DNA of 64,000 nt, taken from assembly GCA_022072455.1 (NCBI GenBank), contig JAJVHY010000004.1, forward strand, positions 310,001 to 374,000. Direction: 5' to 3'. Below are positions 1 to 7,718 of this stretch, one piece after another (within the stretch, counting starts at the first letter, position 1; each line of letters opens with the position of its first letter). This DNA is from Verrucomicrobiia bacterium (GTDB lineage Bacteria; Verrucomicrobiota; Verrucomicrobiia; Palsa-1439). The translations under genes and the position numbers were made by a program. A model generated the notes under the pieces. It was not told the DNA's origin. It did no database searches and saw nothing but the letters and a program-made list of their open reading frames with translations.

Positions 1-486
1 CTGCTGCGCGCCCTGGAGAAGGAGTGCCGGTCGGAGCGCTCGGGCTATGAATCGATGATGACCGGCCTGTTTCTTCAACTCGTTACAGTTTTGGCGCGGG
101 CCTGCACCCCGGAGCAGGTGACGCAGGGGCCGAACGAGCGGGTTACGGCGGTAATCGGACACATGGAAGAGCACTATGCCGAGAGGTTGACGCTTGCCGA
201 TCTCGCGAAAGTCACACATGCGTCGCCCAGCACGCTCATGCGGCTCTTTCGCCAGGCCACCGGCGTGTCGCCGGTTGACTATCTGATCCGTACGCGCATC
301 TGGAAGGCTTGTGAACATCTGGGCAATCCCACCCAATCCATCAAGGATATCGCCTTTGCCGTGGGCTTCAATGACACAAACTATTTCTCGCGCCAGTTCT
401 ATCGTGTCATGCGCACCGCTCCCAGCAAATACAGGGCCGAGATCCACGGCCCCGGCGCGCCCCGCAGTCCGCTGCATCATCGGTGA
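1..486 (+). CDS. AraC-family transcriptional regulator, C-terminal part (5' truncated)
   Basis: The reading frame is open from base 1, so the start lies outside the window. About the last 100 residues form a double helix-turn-helix AraC/XylS DNA-binding domain: the first helix pair lies around LTLADLAKVTHAS, and the second contains the family signature IKDIAFAVGFNDTNYFSRQF followed by a P-x-x-YR-like end. The visible part of the effector domain is helical (LLRALEKECRSERSGYES). The DNA-binding half closely resembles that of the AraC gene at 36277-37257: both share QATG/QATD, P-(V/I)-DYLI, KACE and VGF-D-NYF-RQF. The two probably recognise related operators or arose by duplication (inference). 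It acts in the cytoplasm, probably as a sugar-responsive activator. Its target is not visible here because the upstream side is cut off. A hairpin follows the stop codon. Confidence 0.9.
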   Translation: MLRALEKECRSERSGYESMMTGLFLQLVTVLARACTPEQVTQGPNERVTAVIGHMEEHYAERLTLADLAKVTHASPSTLMRLFRQATGVSPVDYLIRTRIWKACEHLGNPTQSIKDIAFAVGFNDTNYFSRQFYRVMRTAPSKYRAEIHGPGAPRSPLHHR

Positions 487-531
487 TGGCGGGTTGCCCT
501 CCATTGGAGGAGAATGGAGGTAACGCCAGAT
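487..531 (+). terminator. Hairpin after the AraC stop codon (weak terminator candidate)
   Basis: CCTCCATT (498-505) and AATGGAGG (513-520) are perfect inverted arms around a 7-base loop. Pairing can extend outwards between TGGCG..TTGCC and GGTAACGCCA with small bulges. It begins right after the stop codon, but no T-run follows, so a classical intrinsic terminator is uncertain. It might also be an mRNA 3'-end stabilising stem. Confidence 0.4.
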
Positions 532-711
532 GCGAGCCAGACTGCAGCCGGCAAAGGCTGGTTCCGCGTCCGTTGGAGTTGTTGACAACGTCCCGATTAT
601 CCAAGGCAAACAGATCGCCACACTACCAAACGAAAAAGACACTCCCTTGACTGTCGGGGCGTTTCGCGCAACAAAGCGACAGGACACCGTGGCTACACGA
701 CATGAGCCTCA

Positions 712-861
712 CTAATTCGCCCCGATCGTCTTTGGCTTGTTGCCGGCAACATCTTCGCTGCACGATTTGGCCGGGAACTTCCAGTCTGGGTTGTCGCAAA
801 CACCCCGGTCGCGTTCGACCAGCGACGGCTGAACGGTCTGGGTGAGGGTCGTGTATAGGGG
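712..861 (-). pseudogene. Coding-like remnant directly downstream of the URO-D-like gene
   Basis: Immediately after the TAG stop of the URO-D-like gene, the same minus-strand frame stays open for 49 codons and then ends in TAG TGA. The translation contains VQPSLVERDRGVCDNPDWKF and NKPKTIGAN, which has an ordinary protein-like composition, yet there is no start codon or ribosome site. I read it as the decayed end of a former gene or a lost C-terminal tail. The family is not recognised. The rest of 532-711 holds only short overlapping frames with no coding support. Confidence 0.25.
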
Positions 862-1923
862 CTATCCGTTGACGAGCCGGCGCGCTTCGGTTTCACTCTG
901 GCACCAACTCATGATGTACAGGCCGTCCGCGCCGACAGCGTCGATGAGCGGCGCAACTTCCGCGGGGGTGACGCCGATGGCTTGCACACTCTTGCCGGCA
1001 GCTTTGATGCGCCGGTAGAGGTCGTACCATTGCGGTGAACCGCCGCCGGGCAGACCGGCTTGCGGTGTCCATTCAATGGCGTCGAGCGGTTCGATTGCCA
1101 ACAGCGCGTCGAGGTGCTGGAGCGCGTTTGTGCCATCGAGGTGATACATCGAGTAATCCAGCCACGCGCATTGTTCGGTCAGCGCCGGGACGACGAATTC
1201 GCGGAACATGTCGGGGCTGATCATGCAGCAGAAATCGCACTGCACCTTCGCGACTTTACCCGGCCCCCACAGGCCAAACGCCGTGAACGTCGTGCCGCCC
1301 CACGGGTCGCGGACGTACGGCAACATCGCGTCGTAGGTCTCGAAGAAGAGTTGGTTGATGCGCGCGATCTGCGCTTTCACCCACTCAGGGCGTTCGAGCA
1401 AATCGATCAGCAGCAACTGGCCGGCGCGGAGCTGGGCGAGCGTGTCGATGTTCTCGATCAGGTCCGGCAAGCCGACCAGATACCGGCCGTGGTTCTCGCG
1501 GACGCCGTGCGCCAACACGTCGATGTGCCGGTGCCACCACGCGCCGGTGCGGTCGAGCTGAAGCGGCGGATGCGTGTCGGGATCGTGGATGACCGGTTCG
1601 TACCAGAGCGTATCCGGCGCCGGGTGACCAATCGCACCGAGAAATAATCCGAGACTGCCCGGCCCGCCGATGCACGTCCAAAACGCCGGGAACGCTGCGC
1701 CGCCACAGTACGTGCGCGACAGATCGTAGAGCGCCCGGTGCGCCCAGTAGTCGGCATCCGTCCAACCGGCGAGGGGCTCACGTACTTCCGGTTTCGGAAT
1801 GTCTTCCCACGGTTTGTCCTTCGGCGCAAACGCGGCCAGGGCGAGGCCGCGATGTTCCCACCACGCGGTCAATGCTTGCCGGGCTTGTGGCCAGTCCGGC
1901 TTCCAGCGGAGGGTGTCAGTCAT
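862..1923 (-). CDS. Uroporphyrinogen decarboxylase-like (URO-D superfamily) protein
   Basis: A 353-residue cytoplasmic protein of the URO-D/corrinoid methyltransferase TIM-barrel superfamily. Supporting segments are the N-terminal W-x-PDWPQAR and WWEHRG region, the central LLLIDLLERPEW helix, and the late MYHLDGTNALQHLDALL and GVTPAEVAPLIDAVGADGLYI motifs. A true heme-pathway HemE is unlikely: the HemE signature near the N terminus is absent and the gene sits in a catabolic setting. The family's HxCG metal motif reads HLDG here, so the Cys ligand is missing. The start is ATG at 1923, giving an ATGA 4-bp overlap with the stop of the upstream dioxygenase gene. Translational coupling is therefore expected. 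A longer reading to 2007 would run inside the upstream gene and adds only a basic, low-complexity stretch. The substrate is unknown; a demethylation or decarboxylation step in sugar catabolism is only inferred. Confidence 0.8.
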   Translation of the reverse strand: MTDTLRWKPDWPQARQALTAWWEHRGLALAAFAPKDKPWEDIPKPEVREPLAGWTDADYWAHRALYDLSRTYCGGAAFPAFWTCIGGPGSLGLFLGAIGHPAPDTLWYEPVIHDPDTHPPLQLDRTGAWWHRHIDVLAHGVRENHGRYLVGLPDLIENIDTLAQLRAGQLLLIDLLERPEWVKAQIARINQLFFETYDAMLPYVRDPWGGTTFTAFGLWGPGKVAKVQCDFCCMISPDMFREFVVPALTEQCAWLDYSMYHLDGTNALQHLDALLAIEPLDAIEWTPQAGLPGGGSPQWYDLYRRIKAAGKSVQAIGVTPAEVAPLIDAVGADGLYIMSWCQSETEARRLVNG

Positions 1924-2708
1924 CTTGGGCCGTATTTCTCGGCGGTGTCGTCGGCGTGGTTGTACACGAGCTTGCCGGCTTTGACGAACGGCGTCGCCAA
2001 GGCCCAATAGTTGCCGGCGTTGTTAAGAATCGGTTCGCCGCTGTATTGCGGGAGGTAAATCCGGCGCATCCGCGGTGTCGTGTTCGCCCCGCTGCGGTGG
2101 AAATTGTAGCTGGTGAACGCCACGATGCTGCCGGCGGGCACGATGATCGGGTCGCCGGGATCGCTGCCGGTGTAACCGACCAGGTCATTGGAGCCGGCTT
2201 CCTGTTTGTGGTCGAAGATCGTGTGGTTCGTGCCGCCGCGTGAGTGCGGCAGGAGATAAACCGTGCCGTTCGCCTCGTTGACATCGTCGAGTGTGCACCA
2301 GCAGGTCAGATACGGCTTGTGCGGGTGTTGCCGGCCGACGTAGCCGCTGTCCTGATGCCAGGCGAACTTCATGCCTTGCTCCGCGCCTTTGATGACCCAT
2401 TGCTCGTTGAAGAGGTAGACGTCCGGTCCGAGTGCCGCCTGCGCCACCTCGGCCATCAACGGACTAAAGATGAATTGCCACATCCGCTGGCTAAGCCGGT
2501 AGCGGTTGCTGATGAAATAGCGTTTGCTCCGGTGATTGATGCCCTCGACCTGCGCGCCGCGGGCGTCCATCTGCGAGTCGTAGTAGCCGAGGAAGTAGGA
2601 GCATTCCTCGCGCAACATCGCCAGCATGTCGGCCGGGATCACGCCTGGTAAAATCATGTAGCCTTCGGTCCGGTAGAGTTCACGATGCGCGTCAGTGACA
2701 ATATTCAT
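1920..2708 (-). CDS. Phytanoyl-CoA dioxygenase (PhyH)-like Fe(II)/2-oxoglutarate oxygenase
   Basis: A 262-residue protein with a PhyH double-stranded beta-helix fold. The facial triad is visible as WHQDSGY (His118, Asp120) and NFHRSG (His204), with Arg residues 9-12 positions later (RMRR) for 2-oxoglutarate binding. The N-terminal HRELYRTEGYMILPGVIP is the usual opening of the family. Such enzymes hydroxylate or oxidatively remove groups from small molecules; the substrate cannot be read from sequence. The start at ATG 2708 was chosen because the domain begins there, and because a longer frame to 2852 would run into the divergent AraC gene. It is first in a two-gene operon, overlapping the URO-D-like gene by ATGA. 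The divergent AraC gene with a palindrome between them suggests regulation by that protein. Confidence 0.85.
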   Translation of the reverse strand: MNIVTDAHRELYRTEGYMILPGVIPADMLAMLREECSYFLGYYDSQMDARGAQVEGINHRSKRYFISNRYRLSQRMWQFIFSPLMAEVAQAALGPDVYLFNEQWVIKGAEQGMKFAWHQDSGYVGRQHPHKPYLTCWCTLDDVNEANGTVYLLPHSRGGTNHTIFDHKQEAGSNDLVGYTGSDPGDPIIVPAGSIVAFTSYNFHRSGANTTPRMRRIYLPQYSGEPILNNAGNYWALATPFVKAGKLVYNHADDTAEKYGPR

Positions 2709-2735
2709 GCGCCGCATCTTAGCGGGTGGTTGCGG

Positions 2736-2748
2736 TGAGAACTTCTCA
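2736..2748. promoter_or_regulatory. Perfect 13-bp palindrome between divergent genes (operator candidate)
   Basis: TGAGAA-C-TTCTCA is a perfect 6-1-6 palindrome located 27 bases from the PhyH-like start and 33 bases from the AraC start. Its position in the 73-bp divergent intergenic region suggests an operator for the adjacent AraC protein or another repressor. AraC sites are more often direct repeats, so the binding protein is uncertain. Confidence 0.45.
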
Positions 2749-2781
2749 TTTTCGGGCGAGTTGTTATCATTCTCTGCCGTC

Positions 2782-3594
2782 ATGAAAGAACAGCTCCGCC
2801 TGCCCGCGCATTGCGAAGGCAGCCTCTGGTTGCACTGCAACCACGGGCGCATCTTCGCGATGCACCATCACGTCGAGCTGGAATTCAACCTGGTCACGCA
2901 CGGCACGGGCCTTTACCTGCTGGCCAATCGCAAATACGAAATCCGCCGCGGCGACCTGCTCTGGCTCTTCCCGGCGCAGGAACACGTGCTTATCGAACAG
3001 TCGCCCGATTTCAAAATGTGGATCGGGGTCTTCAAGCCCCAGCTCGTCAACCGCGTCGCACAGGATGCGCCGGCGCGAACGTTGCGCGAGGCCGACCCTG
3101 CCGGTCACTTCAATCGCCGGCTCGCGCCGGCAGGGTTGCGCCGCCTCGAAGCGTTATACGAGGAGATCGAAGCCAGCCGCGCCCAGACCGGCCTCTACAA
3201 CGCGGGCCTGGCGTATGCGTTGTTGACGACGTGGGATGAATTCGTGGCCGCCGCGGACGTCGCGACCGGCGTCGATGTCCATCCCGCTGTCGAGAAAGCG
3301 GCGCGCCTGATCCGCGACGTCACGACCCGCTTGCCGGTGGAGACGTTGGCGCAGCAAGCCGGCCTGAGTCCGTCGCGGCTGAGCCGGCTGTTCAAGCAAC
3401 AGACCGGCGTGACCTTGCTGGACTTCCGCAACCGGCAACGCCTCGAACGCTTTCTGGAGTTGTACGGCACCGGCCAACGCCAAAAGATGCTGAATGTCGC
3501 GCTGGAAGCCGGCTTCGGCAGCTACCCGCAATTCCACCGCGTCTTCAAGCAAGTGATGGGCTGTTCCCCCGCCGCCTACCGGCGCGAGCTATGA
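2782..3594 (+). CDS. AraC-family transcriptional regulator
   Basis: A 270-residue AraC/XylS regulator. The N-terminal half is a cupin-like sensor (MHHHVELEFNLVTHGTG, then EIRRGDLLWLFPAQEHVLIE). The C-terminal 100 residues carry the double HTH: VETLAQQAGLSPSRLSRLFK, then MLNVALEAGFGSYPQFHRVF and SPAAYRREL. The start was set at ATG 2782, where the cupin begins; the longer frame from 2695 would overlap the divergent promoter region. No clear Shine-Dalgarno is visible. It is divergent from the PhyH/URO-D pair and probably controls it and perhaps the isomerase-oxidoreductase fusion downstream (inference). A small GGTGGT-AA-ACCACC hairpin (3595-3608) follows the stop. Confidence 0.9.
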   Translation: MKEQLRLPAHCEGSLWLHCNHGRIFAMHHHVELEFNLVTHGTGLYLLANRKYEIRRGDLLWLFPAQEHVLIEQSPDFKMWIGVFKPQLVNRVAQDAPARTLREADPAGHFNRRLAPAGLRRLEALYEEIEASRAQTGLYNAGLAYALLTTWDEFVAAADVATGVDVHPAVEKAARLIRDVTTRLPVETLAQQAGLSPSRLSRLFKQQTGVTLLDFRNRQRLERFLELYGTGQRQKMLNVALEAGFGSYPQFHRVFKQVMGCSPAAYRREL

Positions 3595-3725
3595 GGTGGT
3601 AAACCACCGCCAAAATCCACGCAGCTACCGACCAAACAACTCTGCGGGTGTCCTGCTTTGAAAACCGCGCGACAGGACTCTGTTATCTCCTTGCAAGCCA
3701 GCTTCCCAATTGCTTACCTCCCCCA

Positions 3726-5690
3726 ATGAACACACTTTCCTTCATGTCCGCCAATTTCGTCGCCCGCCAACTCGGCTACAAGATGCCCGGCGGCTGGAGC
3801 CAAGGCGACACCGCCACTAACGACTACTTCCGTCCGCTCGCAACTTTCGGCGAACGGTTCGACGCCATGCTCGCCGAAGTCGTCGCGCTCGGCTTCGACG
3901 CCATTGACCTCTGGGCTGCCCACCTCCACTTTTCCTGGGCCACCCTTGAACACATCGAAATCGCGCGCGCCCTCCTCGCCAAACACAAACTCCGCGTCGT
4001 CAGTTACGCCGGCGGGTTTGGCGGCAACGTCCCCGAATTTCGCGCCGCCTGCCGCCTCTGCGCCGCGCTCAACATTCCCGTCCTCGCTGGCGGCACCGGC
4101 CTGCTCAAACCCGCCCAGACCAGTGGCGACATTCGCCAGCTTACGGGTGGCAACCCTGACCGGGCAGCCCTCGTCGCCAACCTGCGCGAGTTCGGCCTCG
4201 TCTTCGGCTACGAAAATCATCCCGAGAAAACACCGGGCGAAATCCTGGACAGGATCGGCGCCACCGACACCGACGTCATCGGCGTCGCCGTGGATACCGG
4301 CTGGTTCGGCACGCAAGGTTTTGACGGCGTCGCCGCACTCCGGCAACTCGCCCCGCGTCTCAAACACATTCATCTCAAAGATGTCAAAGCCCGCCGCGCC
4401 GCCAAGACCGGCTTCCAAATGATCGACATGGGCCACGAGACTTGCCGGCTCGGTGCCGGGATCGTCGGCATCGAAGCCTGCCTCACGACACTCGCCGAGG
4501 TCGGCTACCGAGGCGCGATCAGCATCGAACACGAACCGGAAGAGTTCGATCCCCGCGACGACGTTAAAGCCAGCAAGGCATTCGTCGAAGCCAGCTTTCG
4601 CGCCCGCGTTGTCCCCCCCAAGAAGCAACTCCGGTACGCCGTCGTCGGCTGCGGCAACATTGCCGGCGCGTACGCCACTAATCTTGCACCCTATCCCGAA
4701 TTGAAACTCCTCGGCGCGCACGACCTCGATCCCGCCCGGGCCCAGGAGTTCACGAAAAAGTTCGGCGGCAAAGTTTACGCAACGCTCGACGAAGTTCTCG
4801 CCGACCCCGCGGTGGATTGCGTCGTCAACCTCACGATCCATCACGCCCACGTCGAGGTCATCACCAAGTGCCTCGAAGCCGGCAAGCACGTCCACACCGA
4901 GAAACCCATCGCGATGACGTATGCCGACGCCAAAAGACTGGCCACCCTCGCCCGCCGGCAACGCCGCCGGTTGAGTTGCGCCCCGGTCACGTGGCTCGGG
5001 GAAGCGCAACAAACCGCCTGGAAACTGATCCGCGACGGCCAGCTCGGCACGCCCCGCGTCGTCTACGCTGAGATCAATTGGGCCCGCATTGAAACCTGGC
5101 ACCCGAATCCCGCGCCGTTCTACGATGTCGGCCCGGTATTCGACGTGGCGGTTTATCCGCTGACGATGCTCACCGCGTGGTTCGGCGCCGTGCGCCGCGT
5201 CACCGCCGCCGGCAAAGTCGTGCTGCCGGACCGCAAGACAAAGGACGGCATCCCCTACACTGTAACGACGCCTGACTGGCAGACCGCCTGCCTGGAGTTT
5301 GAGTCCGGCCTCCTCGCGCGCGTCACCGCGAGCTTCTACGTTGGCAACCTGTCCCGAACTCGTGAAGGTCTCGAAGTCCACGGCGACGCCGGCTCATTGA
5401 TACTCGATTCCTGGACCAACTTCGCCTCCGCCGTGCGCTTTGGCCAGTTTGGCGAAACCGCCATGCCGGTGCCGTTGGTGACCGAACCCTATCAAGGGGT
5501 CGAATTTGGTCGCGGCGCCGTTGAGTTGGCCACCGCCCTTCGCGAGAAACGTCCGCATCGCAACGGGGCTGAACACGCGGCCCATGTCGTCGAGATCATG
5601 CAAGCCATCCTCACTTCGGTGAAGACCGGCAAGGCCGTGAAAGTGAAATCAAAGTTCCCCGCGCCGGCGCCGATGCCGTGGGCAAATTGA
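3726..5690 (+). CDS. Bifunctional sugar isomerase/epimerase - Gfo/Idh/MocA oxidoreductase fusion
   Basis: A 654-residue fusion. Residues 1 to about 295 form a xylose-isomerase-like (AP_endonuc_2) TIM barrel with a plausible intact metal site: Glu163 (GYENHPE), Asp190 (VAVDTGW), His216 (HIHLKDV) and Glu268 (ISIEHEPEEF). Residues 302-654 form a Gfo/Idh/MocA NAD(P)-dependent dehydrogenase: Rossmann glycine motif AVVGCGNIAG at 305-314 and the catalytic-lysine motif EKP at 392-394. The two activities often occur as separate neighbouring genes in inositol or sugar-acid pathways. Here they are joined by a short PPKKQ linker, suggesting substrate channelling between keto-sugar isomerisation and redox (inference). 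The start is ATG 3726; the longer frame from 3648 adds an unconvincing Cys/Pro-rich leader. It converges on the GH35 gene and ends 3 bases before a probable terminator. Confidence 0.88.
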   Translation: MNTLSFMSANFVARQLGYKMPGGWSQGDTATNDYFRPLATFGERFDAMLAEVVALGFDAIDLWAAHLHFSWATLEHIEIARALLAKHKLRVVSYAGGFGGNVPEFRAACRLCAALNIPVLAGGTGLLKPAQTSGDIRQLTGGNPDRAALVANLREFGLVFGYENHPEKTPGEILDRIGATDTDVIGVAVDTGWFGTQGFDGVAALRQLAPRLKHIHLKDVKARRAAKTGFQMIDMGHETCRLGAGIVGIEACLTTLAEVGYRGAISIEHEPEEFDPRDDVKASKAFVEASFRARVVPPKKQLRYAVVGCGNIAGAYATNLAPYPELKLLGAHDLDPARAQEFTKKFGGKVYATLDEVLADPAVDCVVNLTIHHAHVEVITKCLEAGKHVHTEKPIAMTYADAKRLATLARRQRRRLSCAPVTWLGEAQQTAWKLIRDGQLGTPRVVYAEINWARIETWHPNPAPFYDVGPVFDVAVYPLTMLTAWFGAVRRVTAAGKVVLPDRKTKDGIPYTVTTPDWQTACLEFESGLLARVTASFYVGNLSRTREGLEVHGDAGSLILDSWTNFASAVRFGQFGETAMPVPLVTEPYQGVEFGRGAVELATALREKRPHRNGAEHAAHVVEIMQAILTSVKTGKAVKVKSKFPAPAPMPWAN

Positions 5691-5692
5691 TG

Positions 5693-5715
5693 GGCGGCGG
5701 GGCCGCCGTTCTTCT
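5693..5715 (+). terminator. Probable intrinsic terminator of the isomerase-oxidoreductase gene
   Basis: GGCGGC-GGG-GCCGCC is a perfect 6-bp GC stem with a 3-base loop starting 3 bases after the stop codon. It is followed by the T-rich GTTCTTCTC. It lies in the 39-bp gap between convergent genes and could serve both strands weakly. Confidence 0.5.
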
Positions 5716-5729
5716 CGCGATCAAGATGG

Positions 5730-7718
5730 TCAGGTAGTCTTTAGTCGAAAGATGTCCGCGCTCTTCCGGTCGACATCCACGATGGCTTGACGGCGGCGTA
5801 CCGGAATCGTCTCACCCGTCGTGAGGTTGACCAATTCTTGGAAGTCGTCATGCGGAAAAACCACGACGAACCGCGCCGCGGTCGGATAGTGATTCAACAC
5901 AAACAGAATCACTTCGCCGTTCGCACGATGCAGGATGGCGCTGCCGAGGTTGCGCGGTTGCCGGTACTCATGACTACCGCCACTCTCCTTCCAATCCAGC
6001 CAACACACTTCCGTTTCGGGTCGGATGTGCACGTGCGGCTTGGGTACAAACCGGCGGATGAGCTTGGCGACATATGCGATGCTCTCCAAGTGTTCCTCCT
6101 CCGGCTTCTCCTGGGCGAGGTAGTCACACTGGATTCCCAACTTCACCGGCGAAGGTCCGCTGACCACGAGGATGCCGCCGCGTTTCACGAAGACCTGACA
6201 CGCCTTGATCGTTGCCGGCGACAACACCGGTGAACCCGGCAAGAACGCCAGCCGGTAATCTTGCAGCCGCTGAGGCGCGGCGACGGTGTCAACGACACCG
6301 GGTTGGACGCCGCATTGTTCGACCAACCGGAACAAACCTTCGTATTCCGCGCTCGCCTTGCCGGCTTCGATGCCGGCAATCTTCGGCTTGCCGATGTGGA
6401 GATCGTTGTCGGCACAGGGCGCAGGGTCGCCGATGCCGGTATGTTGGTGCGAGGCCAAGTCGTAGATGATCGCCACGTCGGTCTGGGGCACGAGCGCGTC
6501 CCAGTTCTTGATCTTGTTGAAGAGCAAGTCCTGCGTTTCGCGCAGCACTTCGAGGCTGGGCCGGACGTGTCCGTGCGAACTGACCGGCGTGTCGCCCCAG
6601 CAATCCCGGTCGTGAAACATGAACCACGCGATCGCCTTGCACCCGTGCGCCAACGCGCACCGCGCCATGAACCGCATGTGATCGTCGCTGACGCGCGTGT
6701 CGCCGAGATTCAGCTTCCATGTGCCACTCATGAACTCGGCCGACCACGTATACCGGAGACTCGCGTTCATCAACTTCAACACGCGCGCCATCGAATGGTA
6801 GCCGGAGTAGCTCATGAACACGCCCCGGTAAAAGTCGTAGCCGACAATGCCCTTCGGCCCGACCGCCGCTTCAAACTCCGGCATCCGTGTCGGAACGCCT
6901 TCGGGCCGGTGTGGGTTGAAGTTGGTCATGAAGGTCACGTCGCGGATGCCGTTCTCCTCGTGCATCGCGCGTAACCGGCGGATGTATTCGCTCATGCACC
7001 ACGTCTTGAACTCCAGCCAGTCCACGTACTCCGGCAAGTCGGCGCCGATCTCGTCCGGGACGGCGCGCGGCGCGGGGCGCAGCTTTGATTTCCGCGCGTG
7101 CAGGAATTGCTCCCAGTAGCCGCCGGGGCGGACGTTGACCGGGTTGTAATCGGAATCGAGGAAGCTGTCCTTGACGATGTAGCTGATCTCGTTGTCGAGA
7201 TTCAGCATCGTGATGCAACCGCCGTTCGACTTCAGATGCGGCAGAGCAATCGCGTCGGTCGCGGCGAACCAATGCCGGACGAGGGCCAGATAGTCCGGGT
7301 GGAGATACGACGGTTGCGAGCCTTCCTTGCGGCCGATCCAGTAGCCTTGGGTGGTGCGGTTCTGCCAATCCCAGACCATCATGTTCGGGTCGCCCATGAT
7401 CAGCCAGTGGGGTTGACCGCCGTAGGGCATTTCGTTGCAACAAAACGGGCCGCACCGGAAGTTCAGGTTGAGGCCGTGTTTTTCGACGAGTTCGAGGAAC
7501 CGGTGCAGGTTCAAGCGCGGATTAGTCTTGCCGGTGAAGTCGAAGCGACCGGCCGGATTCTTTTTGTCGGGTCCCGCGATCGCATGCGTGCCCCACTGGA
7601 CGTAGGTGGTGACGCACCGCAGCCCGGTTGCCTTGAACCGTTCGAGAATGCTTTCCCAATACCGGGGGTCGAGACGAAAATACTGAATCTCTGCGCCAAA
7701 GATTTCGCGGGAGTTCAT
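5730..7718 (-). CDS. GH35-type beta-galactosidase
   Basis: A 662-residue cytoplasmic enzyme (no signal peptide). The GH35 clan-A TIM barrel is shown by FRCGPFCCNEMPYGG at about 87-101, the counterpart of the family motif RPGPYICAEW. The acid/base is Glu177 in LNLDNEISY and the nucleophile Glu328 in YTWSAEFMSG. After about residue 430 comes a flavodoxin/GATase-like domain (DVAIIYDL, GGILVVSGPSP) like the trimerisation domain of GH42 enzymes, then a beta-sandwich tail. It would release terminal beta-galactose from imported oligosaccharides. The start is ATG 7718, overlapping the upstream oxidoreductase stop by ATGA; a frame extended to 7850 would lie inside that gene. It is the last gene of the long minus-strand cluster. 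Confidence 0.85.
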   Translation of the reverse strand: MNSREIFGAEIQYFRLDPRYWESILERFKATGLRCVTTYVQWGTHAIAGPDKKNPAGRFDFTGKTNPRLNLHRFLELVEKHGLNLNFRCGPFCCNEMPYGGQPHWLIMGDPNMMVWDWQNRTTQGYWIGRKEGSQPSYLHPDYLALVRHWFAATDAIALPHLKSNGGCITMLNLDNEISYIVKDSFLDSDYNPVNVRPGGYWEQFLHARKSKLRPAPRAVPDEIGADLPEYVDWLEFKTWCMSEYIRRLRAMHEENGIRDVTFMTNFNPHRPEGVPTRMPEFEAAVGPKGIVGYDFYRGVFMSYSGYHSMARVLKLMNASLRYTWSAEFMSGTWKLNLGDTRVSDDHMRFMARCALAHGCKAIAWFMFHDRDCWGDTPVSSHGHVRPSLEVLRETQDLLFNKIKNWDALVPQTDVAIIYDLASHQHTGIGDPAPCADNDLHIGKPKIAGIEAGKASAEYEGLFRLVEQCGVQPGVVDTVAAPQRLQDYRLAFLPGSPVLSPATIKACQVFVKRGGILVVSGPSPVKLGIQCDYLAQEKPEEEHLESIAYVAKLIRRFVPKPHVHIRPETEVCWLDWKESGGSHEYRQPRNLGSAILHRANGEVILFVLNHYPTAARFVVVFPHDDFQELVNLTTGETIPVRRRQAIVDVDRKSADIFRLKTT

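Noticed and set aside
862-864. TAG stop of the URO-D-like gene considered as a pyrrolysine codon
   Set aside because: Pyrrolysine occurs in MtmB/MtbB/MttB, not in URO-D-type proteins. The protein already ends where the family usually ends, and no pyl genes are visible.
862-1923. Annotation as heme-biosynthetic HemE
   Set aside because: Missing HemE N-terminal signature, HLDG in place of the expected motif, and operon context with a dioxygenase and AraC regulator.
3714-5381. 555-residue minus-strand ORF antisense to the isomerase-oxidoreductase fusion
   Set aside because: No start-site context or recognisable motif. The plus frame has intact metal-binding and EKP motifs.
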